A stretch of DNA of 64,000 nt from Pseudomaricurvus sp965656525 (GTDB taxonomy: Bacteria > Pseudomonadota > Gammaproteobacteria > Pseudomonadales > Cellvibrionaceae), in the NCBI GenBank assembly GCA_965656525.1, contig CBFHKY010000007.1, positions 1 through 64,000 on the forward strand. The letters run 5' to 3'. The position numbers and the translations under genes are program-made. The notes beneath the pieces are model-generated. The model ran no database searches. It was not told the DNA's origin and saw nothing but the letters and a program-made list of their open reading frames with translations. This document shows positions 53,904-62,523 of the stretch, one piece after another. Every line of letters begins with the position of its first letter. Position 1 is the first letter of the stretch.

Positions 53904-54788
53904 TTATTGTGCGATACTATCCACCAAGCCCCACTGCAAAGCGGTTTTTGCATTAATACGCTTACCACTAAACATCAGCCATGCCACTTTTTGACGGCCA
54001 ATTCTGTGTGTCAGGCTAACCGTTCCTCCTGCTCCTGGAATCAGGCCTAATTGCAGCTCTGGCAGCTGAAAAAATGTTTTAGGGTGAGCAATCACTTTGC
54101 TAGCAAAGGCGGGTAACTCCATGCCAGAACCCAAGCAAGCGCCATGCACATAACAGGTAATCTTGTGACGGTAACGCGATAACAGTCGTGCAGGGCTTTG
54201 AACGGAGCGCACCCAATGCGCCGTAGCGGGATCAGTAAAACTGCCAAACTCACGCAACTCGCCCCCCACACTAAAACAGGCGCCAGTGGCGCGCACATTC
54301 ATCGCGGTGATGGTGTCATCGAATTGCAGCAGTTCAATCGCTTCCACCAAGGCATCACGCATTTCAACGGTAATGGAGTTGCGTAAGCTTGGGCGGTTTA
54401 ACGTCACATTCACAACATCGTCGATCCGCTCCAGTTGTAGCGCAGGCCCTTCACATACAGGCCAGGGTTCAGGCTGAAAACTCTGTTGCCAAAGCTTGAA
54501 TTCGGCACCCGCTTGCAGCGTTGAATAGGCTAAGGATTCTACATTTAAACCCAACTCACTTGGCAGCTGCTCTGTAGCCCGTAACACTTGCACTAAGACC
54601 AAAGATGTTTGCGGTGCGGTTTGTGCGCGCACGCTAAGCGCGTGTGCCGATTTCAAATCCGACGCCCAGACGTCAGCATTACCGCTATCTTGCCGTTCAC
54701 CGAAAGCAATCACAGGGCAAGCCTGCTCGTGCAACCACAACGGATCTTGAGGCAACTGATCTTCATGCAATATTAATGTGTTGCTCAT
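53904..54788 (-). CDS. Enoyl-CoA hydratase/isomerase family protein
   Basis: Crotonase-fold enzyme of about 294 residues from MSNTLILHED. The extended N-terminal 120 residues are unusual; the crotonase core starts near VVNVTLNRPSLRNSITVEMR. Oxyanion-hole blocks are ATGACFSVGGELREF and GACLGSGMELPAFA; the expected second Glu is in FQLPELQLGLIPGAGGT. The N-terminal extension suggests a specialised substrate. It lies downstream of the amidohydrolase, CoA transferase, SDR and E1 genes on the same strand, and is probably part of that catabolic island. Confidence 0.85.
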   Translation of the reverse strand: MSNTLILHEDQLPQDPLWLHEQACPVIAFGERQDSGNADVWASDLKSAHALSVRAQTAPQTSLVLVQVLRATEQLPSELGLNVESLAYSTLQAGAEFKLWQQSFQPEPWPVCEGPALQLERIDDVVNVTLNRPSLRNSITVEMRDALVEAIELLQFDDTITAMNVRATGACFSVGGELREFGSFTDPATAHWVRSVQSPARLLSRYRHKITCYVHGACLGSGMELPAFASKVIAHPKTFFQLPELQLGLIPGAGGTVSLTHRIGRQKVAWLMFSGKRINAKTALQWGLVDSIAQ

Positions 54789-54820
54789 GTTTGCCTTATG
54801 CCTGTATTCGCCCTTCACTA

Positions 54821-54851
54821 TTTACGTCATACACTGTTTACGTCATACACT
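54821..54851. repeat. 16-bp tandem duplication at the amidohydrolase 3' end
   Basis: TTTACGTCATACACT occurs twice (54821-54835 and 54837-54851), separated by one base. The second copy, read on the minus strand, encodes VYDV near the C-terminus, and the first copy, in another frame, supplies the stop codon, so the duplication has set the gene's end. Confidence 0.85.
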
Positions 54852-56323
54852 CGTCGACCAGCAACCCACGTCATTGCTACATGACTGGCGCTTAGATCTT
54901 GAGCCAGCACTTGCCGATCACAGTCCAGTAAACACAAATCCGCCAGAGCGCCTCGTTCAATCACTCGATGCACTTTACCGGGCGCGGCGGGGCACCCAGT
55001 ATACAAGGTCAGCGCTTGATCAAACGTCAGCCGCTCTGCCTCTCCCATAAGCCGTTGATTCTGAGTAGAACGGGCCATGGCGGCCGTCATGGCCGCCCAT
55101 GGGTCTAAACGACCATAAGGCGCATCGCTACCAGCCGCAAAGGGCACACCTGCTCGCAGAAAACTGGCAGCGCGATACAACAGTGGAATTTCATCCGTGG
55201 GAACATCTTGTCGATACTGCTCACCTCGCTCGGCAATAAAGTGCGGCTGACTGACAACCGTCAACCCCAAGCTCGCCATTTTATCAATGGCGTGGTCGTC
55301 GGCCACTGAAGCGTGCTCGATTCGATCCCCCTCCAGTACACCCGTTTCATCCAAAGCAGCTAACGCAAAGTGCAATTCAGCCAATGTCACACAGTGAACA
55401 GCCACTGGCCGCCCAGCCGTGTGTGCGATGGACACACGATTCACCAAGTCGTCAAAATCAGGCAAATCCACTTCACGTAGATACACTTTCAATGCTCCCC
55501 GCCGCACCCAAATCTCGTCACTGCCGGAGCTAGGGACATGGTGCAAATCTGTGTTGCCCATCAACATCACACGCTGTTTCAACTCACCAATCGTACAAGC
55601 GTGCTGCAACAGCGACAGTGTTTGTCGAGTGTTATTTACGCCGGTGTCTGTAACACCTGTTATTCCGTAAGCCGCCAATTGCTTGGATAGCTCAGCCAGC
55701 GGTGGCAATACGGAGGGCAGGCGCTCACCCAACCAGCGATCCAAATTATAAAACCGCCCAGTCAGCTTACCCGCGTTATCCCGCTCAACACCCTCGGGCA
55801 AATCGAAAGACGTGTCACTGACACCAAGACACTGAATGGCCATTGAATTATAGATCCACATCATGCCGCTGCGATGCTGAATACGAACAGGGTGAGCTGG
55901 ACAAACTTCGTCCAGCCAAGAACGATTCAGCATTGGGCATACACTGTCATGAAAGCCAACACCGCGAATCCATTGATGCTCACTATGCTGAGTTAGCGAT
56001 GCAGCCTTCTTTGCTAGCGCGGCCTGTAATTCAGTCGCATTGTTCACCGCAGGTGGTCCGCAACGCAGAGATGATTGCGCCGCTGCAGTACCCAATAGAT
56101 GCATGTGGTGATCCCACAAACCCGGTAGCAATAAGCCACCATTGGCTTCAACCACGTCAATCTTTGAGGAATCACCAACAGGCATAAGATTTGAGCCGTG
56201 GGCTTGTACTAAAACAATACGCTCGCCATGAAGGTGAATGTCCACCAGCCGACCGTCCAACAACTGCGCCTGACGAATCCAGTACGCTTGCTTGTCCGTT
56301 GGGTCATCCATATTCATACTCAC
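54827..56323 (-). CDS. YtcJ-like metal-dependent amidohydrolase
   Basis: Amidohydrolase of 498 residues of the YtcJ/imidazolonepropionase-like group. LLLPGLWDHHMHLLG carries the first metal ligands (HxH), GVTDTGV and YLREVDLPDFDD the central part, AVHCVTLAELHFALAAL and RIEHASVADDHAI the other His ligands, and FAAGSDAPYGRLDPWAAM the catalytic Asp. No signal peptide, so cytoplasmic. Start at 56323 (GTG) or ATG two codons later are both possible, with AGGA upstream. Its role in the island is probably hydrolysis of an amide or cyclic amide; the substrate is unknown. Confidence 0.87.
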   Translation of the reverse strand: MSMNMDDPTDKQAYWIRQAQLLDGRLVDIHLHGERIVLVQAHGSNLMPVGDSSKIDVVEANGGLLLPGLWDHHMHLLGTAAAQSSLRCGPPAVNNATELQAALAKKAASLTQHSEHQWIRGVGFHDSVCPMLNRSWLDEVCPAHPVRIQHRSGMMWIYNSMAIQCLGVSDTSFDLPEGVERDNAGKLTGRFYNLDRWLGERLPSVLPPLAELSKQLAAYGITGVTDTGVNNTRQTLSLLQHACTIGELKQRVMLMGNTDLHHVPSSGSDEIWVRRGALKVYLREVDLPDFDDLVNRVSIAHTAGRPVAVHCVTLAELHFALAALDETGVLEGDRIEHASVADDHAIDKMASLGLTVVSQPHFIAERGEQYRQDVPTDEIPLLYRAASFLRAGVPFAAGSDAPYGRLDPWAAMTAAMARSTQNQRLMGEAERLTFDQALTLYTGCPAAPGKVHRVIERGALADLCLLDCDRQVLAQDLSASHVAMTWVAGRRVYDVNSV

Positions 56324-56393
56324 GAGTTCCTACACCATGACTCTGACGACTGCTAATCGTGGAATGGTTATTCATAGCGTGCGTGTTAGGGGT

Positions 56394-57839
56394 TTATTCA
56401 TTCGAGCGTGCCATCAGAAACTCTGCCATTAAGCGTTCATTGTCGGCGCCTAATGGTCTGGCAGACTTCAGTACTGGGCGCGCCTTGGGTAACGACACCG
56501 ACACGGGTTTACTGCCTAACATTTGTGTGTCTGACATTTGCGAGCGTGATATTTTCGAGCCTGACACTTTCGAACCTATAGGATCTACTCTTCCAGCTGC
56601 AATGCAATAGGACAGCACTTGCGTCAGCGCCAGCTCCATCAACTCACCACCACCCTGCTGCCAGCTGGCCAGTGCCAGTACCGCTCCGTGAAGCCCAGTT
56701 AGTGGATCGGCAATAGCATCGCCATAAAAGACAGGGTCACCGCGATACCCACCGGCCAACCACGATAACCCCGCAGCCACACCGGCATCATCTCCATAGG
56801 CAATCCAGTCCCGTGCTGGCTCACTGCGCCCATAACCACTGAGACTGAGCCATACCTGACCAGGGCTTTGCGCCAGTATCTCGGATGCCCAAATACCCAT
56901 CTGTTCGAGTGCCCGCGGTCGCGAGGCTTCAATTACAATATCTGCCTGCAACAGTAACTGTTTTAATTGCGCTTTTCCTTCCGGTAAGTGCAAGGGTAGA
57001 GAAAGGCTTTCTTTGTCAGCGTTCATAAGATCAAAAAACGCTTTTGGCCCTGAACGTGCGCCGTCGGGCCGCAATTCACTCTCGACCTTGATTACCCGCG
57101 CTCCGCAAGCAGCCAATAGCTGAGCACATAATGGCCCCGCCCATAGAGCGCTCAAGTCCACTACGAGCGGCGTTTTCAAGTGCGACTTAGCCTGATTCAC
57201 AGCCGCATAACGTGTTGCCTTATACCATTGAGTACAAGGCTCGGGAGGAACCATCGCGGCCACAGCCAAACCTAATACCCTCGCGCGCTCAAGCAGTAAG
57301 GATAAAGGCTTTTGCTTAAGCAGAGCCGCTAAATCTGTAAAGAGCCTTGCTGAATCTGGACCACCATCAATAACTCGTCTCTCGATGTTTAACGTATCTG
57401 TCTCTAGCCAAGCTGGGAGTAGCTCCCAGTCATCACTACGGGCGAGATTTAATGCCAAAGTGCCATCCGCACAGTTGAGCAAATGACACGCGCCACCGGC
57501 CGACACACGCCCTTGGCGCGTCAGTTGGGCAATGGCCGCCCTCTCACCCAGCAGTTCATAAGCGGCAAACTGGGCCGATAGTGCAGTGGTTTTTCCGGCC
57601 AGAGCAGACAACGCCAACCAGGCACCCTGTGCGCAAGTGGCCAGCGGTGCAACCGCCGCGCCCTGTGGCTGATCAGCATGACCCGTCAGCCACAGGGCGC
57701 CAGACTGCGGCCACAGCTGTGTTTCTGTTCGCTGATCTTGAACCACACAGGTCGCAGTAACACCACAAGAGGATAACAGCATATCGGCATAGCGCTGTGG
57801 AGTTAATAGCCACTCAGAAGAAAGGGAGGTTTGGCGCAT
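56394..57839 (-). CDS. CaiB/BaiF-type CoA transferase with degenerate C-terminal repeat
   Basis: Family III CoA transferase-like protein of 481 residues. The CaiB core is around 220-425 (LVVDLSALWAGPLCAQLLAA, GARVIKVESELRPDGAR, LNADKESLSL-like LMNADKESLSLPL, DIVIEASRPRALEQMGI, YGDDAGVAAG). The preceding 200 residues look like a second, diverged CaiB-type half. Near the C-terminus a repeat-derived tail (GSKVSGSKISRSQMSDTQML) arises from four 15-bp repeats. Likely transfers CoA to or from the acid processed in this island; substrate unknown. Confidence 0.85.
   Translation of the reverse strand: MRQTSLSSEWLLTPQRYADMLLSSCGVTATCVVQDQRTETQLWPQSGALWLTGHADQPQGAAVAPLATCAQGAWLALSALAGKTTALSAQFAAYELLGERAAIAQLTRQGRVSAGGACHLLNCADGTLALNLARSDDWELLPAWLETDTLNIERRVIDGGPDSARLFTDLAALLKQKPLSLLLERARVLGLAVAAMVPPEPCTQWYKATRYAAVNQAKSHLKTPLVVDLSALWAGPLCAQLLAACGARVIKVESELRPDGARSGPKAFFDLMNADKESLSLPLHLPEGKAQLKQLLLQADIVIEASRPRALEQMGIWASEILAQSPGQVWLSLSGYGRSEPARDWIAYGDDAGVAAGLSWLAGGYRGDPVFYGDAIADPLTGLHGAVLALASWQQGGGELMELALTQVLSYCIAAGRVDPIGSKVSGSKISRSQMSDTQMLGSKPVSVSLPKARPVLKSARPLGADNERLMAEFLMARSNE
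56515..56574. repeat. 15-bp tandem repeat, four degenerate copies, inside the CoA transferase gene
   Basis: Copies at 56515, 56530, 56545 and 56560 follow the consensus CCTGACATTTTCGAG. Because the period is a multiple of three, the copies add five residues each (GSKVS, GSKIS, RSQMS, DTQML) and keep the frame. Confidence 0.8.
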
Positions 57840-57975
57840 GAGGCACCTTAAAGCCTAAAAAAACACAAGGGAAAACAGATATTCTAAAGGCAGGATCACA
57901 AACGGCGCCGTTTTAAGCGAGTTAAGATTAAGCAAGTTAAAAGGCACCGTTCGTTAGCGCTAGGCTAGTGGTGCG

Positions 57976-58656
57976 TTATACGCGACCAACAACAGGGATC
58001 AAAGCTCCTGTTACAGCCTCGGCGCGATCGCTCACCAAAAACAAAATCACTTCAGCCAACTTTTGCGGTGCAACCCACGTGGCGTAATCGGCATCCGGCA
58101 TGGCATCACGATTAGGCTTGGTATCAATAATGCTCGGCATAACAGCGTTGACGGTGATGTTACGCGATTTTAATTCATCAGCCAGGGACTCAGTCAGACG
58201 AGAAACACCCGCTTTGGAAGCTGAATAGGCGGCGTTTCCAAACTCACCTTTAACAGAACCAATCGCGCTAATGCTAACAATTCGACCGCCGCTCTCTGGG
58301 AAGTGAGACAGCGTTCCCTTGCTGGCATTTACAGCTGTACGCACGTTCATTTGATACATGCGATCCCAGCTTTCAATAGAGCCATCGGCAATTGGCTCCC
58401 AAACAAACCCACCGGCGATATTGACCAATGCATCGATACGACCGTACTTGCTGGCAATACCAGCCATAGCCGTTGCGGTACCTTCAGCATCGCCCAAATC
58501 GGCTGTCACTACCGAATCAACACCATCAGCTGGCTGACCGTCAACGACATCAACAGCGATAACCGTTGCACCACGCTTAGCCGCTTCTTCGGTAACTGCA
58601 CGTCCCAAAGAACCCAAACCACCGGTCACTACTACGACTTTATCTTTTAATTCCAT
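57976..58656 (-). CDS. Short-chain dehydrogenase/reductase
   Basis: NAD(P)-dependent oxidoreductase of 226 residues. The start at 58656 (MELKDKVVVVTGG) is chosen for its GGTGAAGAG region and standard SDR N-terminus. Visible are the cofactor loop TGGLGSLG, acidic VIAVDVVDG (favours NAD), NIAGG, catalytic Ser in SISAIGS and YxxxK in YSASKAG. It follows the E1/lipoyl genes on the same strand, after a region with an 8-bp repeat tract. Confidence 0.9.
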   Translation of the reverse strand: MELKDKVVVVTGGLGSLGRAVTEEAAKRGATVIAVDVVDGQPADGVDSVVTADLGDAEGTATAMAGIASKYGRIDALVNIAGGFVWEPIADGSIESWDRMYQMNVRTAVNASKGTLSHFPESGGRIVSISAIGSVKGEFGNAAYSASKAGVSRLTESLADELKSRNITVNAVMPSIIDTKPNRDAMPDADYATWVAPQKLAEVILFLVSDRAEAVTGALIPVVGRV

Positions 58657-58959
58657 CTCTTCACCCTTTTCTTTACGTGGATTTCGAAACCCGCACACCG
58701 CCCCTTTGCTGACGTAGAAACCTAGAAACCTAGAAACCTAGAAACCTAGAAACCTAAGTGTAGGCCCAACCCGTATCTGTAATATGTTTGGACGCACATC
58801 CAACAAGGTCAACAGCAGACAGTATTTCGAGGCTTATTGAGCAGGCATCACTGTTGGTCGGTAGGGTATCACGTCTGCTATAAAATGTGTCCACACCAAG
58901 GGCGTGATCACATCAGCAAAAAATAGCTCAAAACATGCAGAGCCGAATAACAAGAAAAC
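58657..58959. other. Intergenic region upstream of the SDR gene
   Basis: About 300 bp. It contains the 8-bp tandem repeat tract at 58715-58754; nothing else is recognisable. Confidence 0.5.
58715..58754. repeat. 8-bp microsatellite, five perfect copies (TAGAAACC)n
   Basis: Five uninterrupted copies of TAGAAACC, followed by TAAG. It begins about 58 bp upstream of the SDR start, where copy-number change by slippage could alter promoter spacing. Perfect copies imply recent expansion. Confidence 0.93.
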
Positions 58960-59190
58960 TTAGAGAATCTCCGCGATCAATTCACCCACGGGGTAGGATT
59001 TCCCCACTTCAGCAATAATTTTTAAGGTACCGCTGGCGACCGCTTCTATTTCTTGCACAGATTTTTCCAGCTCTAGAGCGAAAAGTGGCTGCCCTTTTGT
59101 CACAGCGGCACCATCGGGCACCAAAAATGCGATCAGCTGTGATTCTTGCGTTGAAAAACCAACCGGCGGAAGCCGTACTTCAGTGCTCAT
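58960..59190 (-). CDS. Free-standing lipoyl/biotinyl carrier domain protein 1
   Basis: A single swinging-arm domain of 76 residues from the ATG at 59190 (MSTEVRLPPVG; AGGAAC upstream). FALELEKSVQEIEAVASGTL has the Lys expected to be lipoylated, with the ELEKSV order of E2 lipoyl domains. There is no peripheral-subunit-binding or catalytic acyltransferase domain. Its position 84 bp after a second such gene and close to a fused E1 suggests both serve one 2-oxoacid dehydrogenase-type reaction. A strong terminator separates it from the upstream gene. Confidence 0.87.
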   Translation of the reverse strand: MSTEVRLPPVGFSTQESQLIAFLVPDGAAVTKGQPLFALELEKSVQEIEAVASGTLKIIAEVGKSYPVGELIAEIL

Positions 59191-59221
59191 AGTGTTCCTA
59201 GCCTTCTCTAAAAAGCGCACA

Positions 59222-59250
59222 AAAAAATGGCCCCTTTGGGGCCATTTTTT
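59222..59250 (-). terminator. Strong terminator between the two lipoyl-domain genes
   Basis: Thirteen-bp perfect stem (AAAAAATGGCCCC and complement) with a 3-nt loop; A- and T-runs give an ideal intrinsic terminator for transcripts from the right. It would strongly reduce expression of the genes further downstream unless they have their own promoter. Confidence 0.9.
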
Positions 59251-59273
59251 ACTCACAAAGTACCAAGAAATTG

Positions 59274-59504
59274 TTAAACAATTTCTCCGATCTCTGTGCC
59301 CACAGGGTAAGTTTCACCCGCAGCTTGCTTTTGTACCAGCTTACCGGCAGCAGGAGCTTCGATCTCTTGTACGGATTTATCCGTTTCCAGAGAGTAGATA
59401 GGCTGACCTTCAGTAACAGTCGCGCCATCGTCTACAAGCCACTCGGCCAAGGTACCTTCAGTGCTAGACATCTGAAGCTTTGGTATGGTTAATGAAGTTG
59501 ACAT
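59274..59504 (-). CDS. Free-standing lipoyl carrier domain protein 2
   Basis: 76-residue lipoyl domain (MSTSLTIPKLQMSSTEGTLA) with the modification Lys in SLETDKSVQEIEAPAAGKL. No E2 catalytic core. It starts 17 bp after the fused E1 gene with GGGGATT as ribosome site, so it is co-transcribed and presumably the principal acyl acceptor of that E1. It is closely similar to the downstream domain protein, pointing to duplication. Confidence 0.9.
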   Translation of the reverse strand: MSTSLTIPKLQMSSTEGTLAEWLVDDGATVTEGQPIYSLETDKSVQEIEAPAAGKLVQKQAAGETYPVGTEIGEIV

Positions 59505-59521
59505 AGATAATCCCCTTGTTT

Positions 59522-61543
59522 TTATTTAAACAGTTCGCGAACGCGTGTCACGATGCTTGCAATGTTAGGCACCTGTGCGGTTTCAATGGTCTTAGAATAC
59601 GCGATCGGAGCATATGCTGCACCAAATCTTGAGGCGGGCGCCTTCAGTTTGGTAAACAATTCTTCGTTGATGGTGCTCGCAATTTCTGAGCCGAGACCAC
59701 AGAACTCAACAGCCGCATGAACCACCAGAGCACGGTTGGTTTTCTCAACGGATGCGAGAATACGATCATAATCCAATGGCAACAAGGTACGCAGGTCAAG
59801 AACTTCCGCGTTAATGCCTTCTTTCGCCAGCTCTTCAGCCGCTTGAAGACACATCATTACCTGCCAACCGTAGGTAATCAGTGTGATATCAGTACCTTCA
59901 CGCTTCACCTTCGCCACACCCAGAGGAATGCGATAATCACCAACAGGGACTTCTTCCTTCATTGAGTAAGTCAGCATCATCGATTCCATTTGGATACATG
60001 GATCATCATCGAAAATACAGCTCATCAACAGACCTTTGGCCTCGGTTGGTGTGCTTGGGTAAACAATTTTCAAACCTGGCTGATGCAATAGAGTCGCTTC
60101 AGTGGATTGAGAATGCTGAGCACCGAAACCACCGATGCCACCACCGGCAATCATACGCACGGTCATAGGTACATTGGTTTTGGCACCGGACATGTAACGC
60201 TGTTTAGCGGCATGGTTGGTGATCTGATCCATACAAACGCCAACGAAATCAGCAAACATAATTTCAGCAACTGGGCGCATACCAACCAGAGCAGAACCAG
60301 TAGCACAACCAATGATCGCCTGCTCAGCGATAGGCGTCGGACGAATACGTTCCCCCCACTTGGTTTGCATGCCCTTAAAGCACTTGAACACACCGCCTGG
60401 ATCGTCGCCGATGTCTTCACCTAAGCAATAGACATTGTCGTCAGCTTGCATAGAAAGATCCAAAGCGTCTTGAACCGCTTCGAACATCGCCATGGTTTTG
60501 GTTTCACCCGTGTATTCAGGCTCGGCTTCGCGCTTGGTGCGCTGACCACGGCGTGGCACAGTATCGGGATCACCGTATACGTCCAGCAGCATTTCATCTT
60601 CACCGGTAACTTCACTGGCCAAAGCCCACGCCATTGCCTCTTCTACTTCGGTTTTAGCAGCGCTATCGATCTCGGCCAACTCTTCTTCGGTACAGATGCC
60701 TTCATCAATCAAGCGCTGACGAGTCGCAGGTACTGGCCACTCGGCTTTCGCTGCGGCCAAGTCATCACCTTTCAGCAGGTGACTCCAACCTACACCTGCG
60801 TGAGGGCCTAGGCGGTTAGTCATAGCTTCAACAAAAACCGGACCTTTACCGCTGCGCACGCTGCCGATAATTTCTTTCATGCCATTATGAAATTCAACCG
60901 GATCATTACCGTTTAGCTTAACGCCACGGAAACCCAGAGCTTCAGCACGAGCGGTAAAACCTTCGCTGGCGGTGTAGTCAGGAATCGCCGTGTACTCGCC
61001 GATCAGATTGTTCTGACACATAAAGATAACCGGCAAATCCCAAATGCCAGCCATATTCATGGCTTCATGTACTGCACCAATGCTGGTCGCGCCATCACCG
61101 AAGTTTACGATGGTCACTTTGTCTGTACCACGCAGCTTTTCAGCCAGCGCCAGACCATTAGCGATTGGCGCACCAGCACCCACAATAGCAGTCGTCAGCA
61201 TAGAGCCAGAATTAGGGTCCGAGATATGTGGCGAACCACCTTTACCTTTATTCACGCCATCTACACGGCCCAACGCTTCTGCAAACAAGCCTTTCAGGGG
61301 GACACCTTTAGCCACCTGATCGTGAATACCACGGTAAATGGTAACCATGTGATCTTCATTAGTAATCAGAGGAGCAATGGAGGCTGGGATGGCTTCCTGT
61401 CCTGTCATTGGCCAGTAGGTAAACATAAACTTACCGCTGGACAGACCCGCCTGGATACCTTTATCCACTTCGCGAATGCGCGACATTTGACGATAAATAT
61501 CCTTAAGCGTACCTGGGTCTATTGACGTTATGTCAGTTGTCAT
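59522..61543 (-). CDS. Fused E1 alpha-beta subunit of a 2-oxoacid dehydrogenase-like complex
   Basis: Thiamine-diphosphate enzyme of 673 residues joining the normally separate alpha and beta subunits. The alpha half (about 10-320) has MTGQEAIPASIA, RGIHDQVAKG, and the TPP motif NFGDGATSIGAVHEA...CQNN; the beta half (about 350-670) has LGEDIGDDPGGVF, GSALVGMRPVAEIMFADF and the ending of pyruvate/acetoin dehydrogenase beta subunits. The GAGGAG site fixes ATG 61543. No E2 acyltransferase core and no E3 gene are in the window, only free lipoyl domains. The reaction is probably decarboxylation of a 2-oxo acid or an acetoin-like diketone. Divergent from a TetR gene. Confidence 0.9.
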   Translation of the reverse strand: MTTDITSIDPGTLKDIYRQMSRIREVDKGIQAGLSSGKFMFTYWPMTGQEAIPASIAPLITNEDHMVTIYRGIHDQVAKGVPLKGLFAEALGRVDGVNKGKGGSPHISDPNSGSMLTTAIVGAGAPIANGLALAEKLRGTDKVTIVNFGDGATSIGAVHEAMNMAGIWDLPVIFMCQNNLIGEYTAIPDYTASEGFTARAEALGFRGVKLNGNDPVEFHNGMKEIIGSVRSGKGPVFVEAMTNRLGPHAGVGWSHLLKGDDLAAAKAEWPVPATRQRLIDEGICTEEELAEIDSAAKTEVEEAMAWALASEVTGEDEMLLDVYGDPDTVPRRGQRTKREAEPEYTGETKTMAMFEAVQDALDLSMQADDNVYCLGEDIGDDPGGVFKCFKGMQTKWGERIRPTPIAEQAIIGCATGSALVGMRPVAEIMFADFVGVCMDQITNHAAKQRYMSGAKTNVPMTVRMIAGGGIGGFGAQHSQSTEATLLHQPGLKIVYPSTPTEAKGLLMSCIFDDDPCIQMESMMLTYSMKEEVPVGDYRIPLGVAKVKREGTDITLITYGWQVMMCLQAAEELAKEGINAEVLDLRTLLPLDYDRILASVEKTNRALVVHAAVEFCGLGSEIASTINEELFTKLKAPASRFGAAYAPIAYSKTIETAQVPNIASIVTRVRELFK

Positions 61544-61904
61544 TATTTAGCTCCTCTCGATTCAATCTTTTCAGTAGCACCTTCTTTGGTGCCTAAATTT
61601 GATACACAAAGCTTTCCGCGCAACAAAGGTGTTTCAAATAAACGCCGCATTTTGACACAGTTAGAGCTGGTTATCAGCCAAATTAACAGATCAATACGCA
61701 CAACTTACCAGCTAGCGGTTTATTTTCGCCTCAATTGTCTTAAACAAACGCATGTTTCTTCAATATCTGCCTCTTCATGGATAAACGAATACCTTTATCG
61801 CCATCTGTTATCAAATGATAACACCTAATTTCGTAACCAGTGGATAACCTAACTCTCAATTGGCCCATAATCAACTCTTACGTTAACCTATAGATCAATT
61901 CGAA
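61544..61904. other. Divergent control region of the E1 and TetR genes
   Basis: A 361-bp stretch with the dyad at 61806-61823 and two further GATAAC half-sites. Short ORFs here have no recognisable features. Confidence 0.5.
61806..61823. promoter_or_regulatory. Candidate TetR operator
   Basis: TGTTATCA-AA-TGATAACA, an 18-bp dyad with perfect 8-bp arms in the region between the divergent E1 and TetR genes. The half-site GATAAC recurs at 61670-61675 (as GTTATC) and 61843-61848. A size and placement typical of TetR-family autoregulation. Confidence 0.6.
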
Positions 61905-62471
61905 ATGATGACAGCCATGCAGACGCCCCCAAAAAAACGTGACGCAGAAGTCACCAAGACAAAAATCCTAAAAGCGGCTCAGAGGGCTTTTGCCAAAGTT
62001 GGCTATACCCAGACGGGCATTCGTGACATCGCTCAAGCAGCTGGCATCAGCTCGCCACTGCTGATTCGTTATTTCGGATCCAAGGCCGGACTGTTTGAGG
62101 CTGCATTAACTGATGCGGTGAATATGGAAGGTATTTTTAACTCCGACCAATCAAAGCTAGCCAAAATGCTGGTAGGGATCTTTCAAAACCCTGATATTGA
62201 AATCACACCTCCAGCGATCATAGCGTTATCTGCCGGGCATTCAGACGCTCGAGAGATTGCCGCTAGAGTGACAGAGACTCATGTAATCGCACCTCTGGCA
62301 AACTGGTTAGGCGGGGAGCAAGGCCGAGCGAAAGCCCTAGAAATATTTATGCTGGCCACCAGTTATGTGATGTACTCTCGCCAGATTCCGCTTATTGATG
62401 ACACGCACAATGCTGACCAAGACGTTATCAACTGGCTTGAAAAAACGATTCAAAGCGTTATCGACCGATAA
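61905..62471 (+). CDS. TetR/AcrR family transcriptional regulator
   Basis: Repressor of about 188 residues. The N-terminal helix-turn-helix domain is typical (TKTKILKAAQRAFAKVGYTQ, then IRDIAQAAGISSPLLIRYFG and SKAGLFEAALTDAV); the C-terminal ligand domain is unrecognised. Several Met codons open the frame (61905, 61908, 61917) with no clear ribosome site. Divergent from the fused-E1 operon, with a dyad operator between, so it probably controls that island and perhaps the downstream SDR. Confidence 0.9.
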   Translation: MMTAMQTPPKKRDAEVTKTKILKAAQRAFAKVGYTQTGIRDIAQAAGISSPLLIRYFGSKAGLFEAALTDAVNMEGIFNSDQSKLAKMLVGIFQNPDIEITPPAIIALSAGHSDAREIAARVTETHVIAPLANWLGGEQGRAKALEIFMLATSYVMYSRQIPLIDDTHNADQDVINWLEKTIQSVIDR

Positions 62472-62523
62472 CTTTTAGCGGCGACCCTCTTTACGAACTT
62501 AACCAACCAAAGGCAATGAGCGA

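Noticed and set aside
61586..61828. 80-codon ORF in the E1-TetR control region
   Set aside because: It runs through the operator-like dyad and has unusual composition; probably chance.
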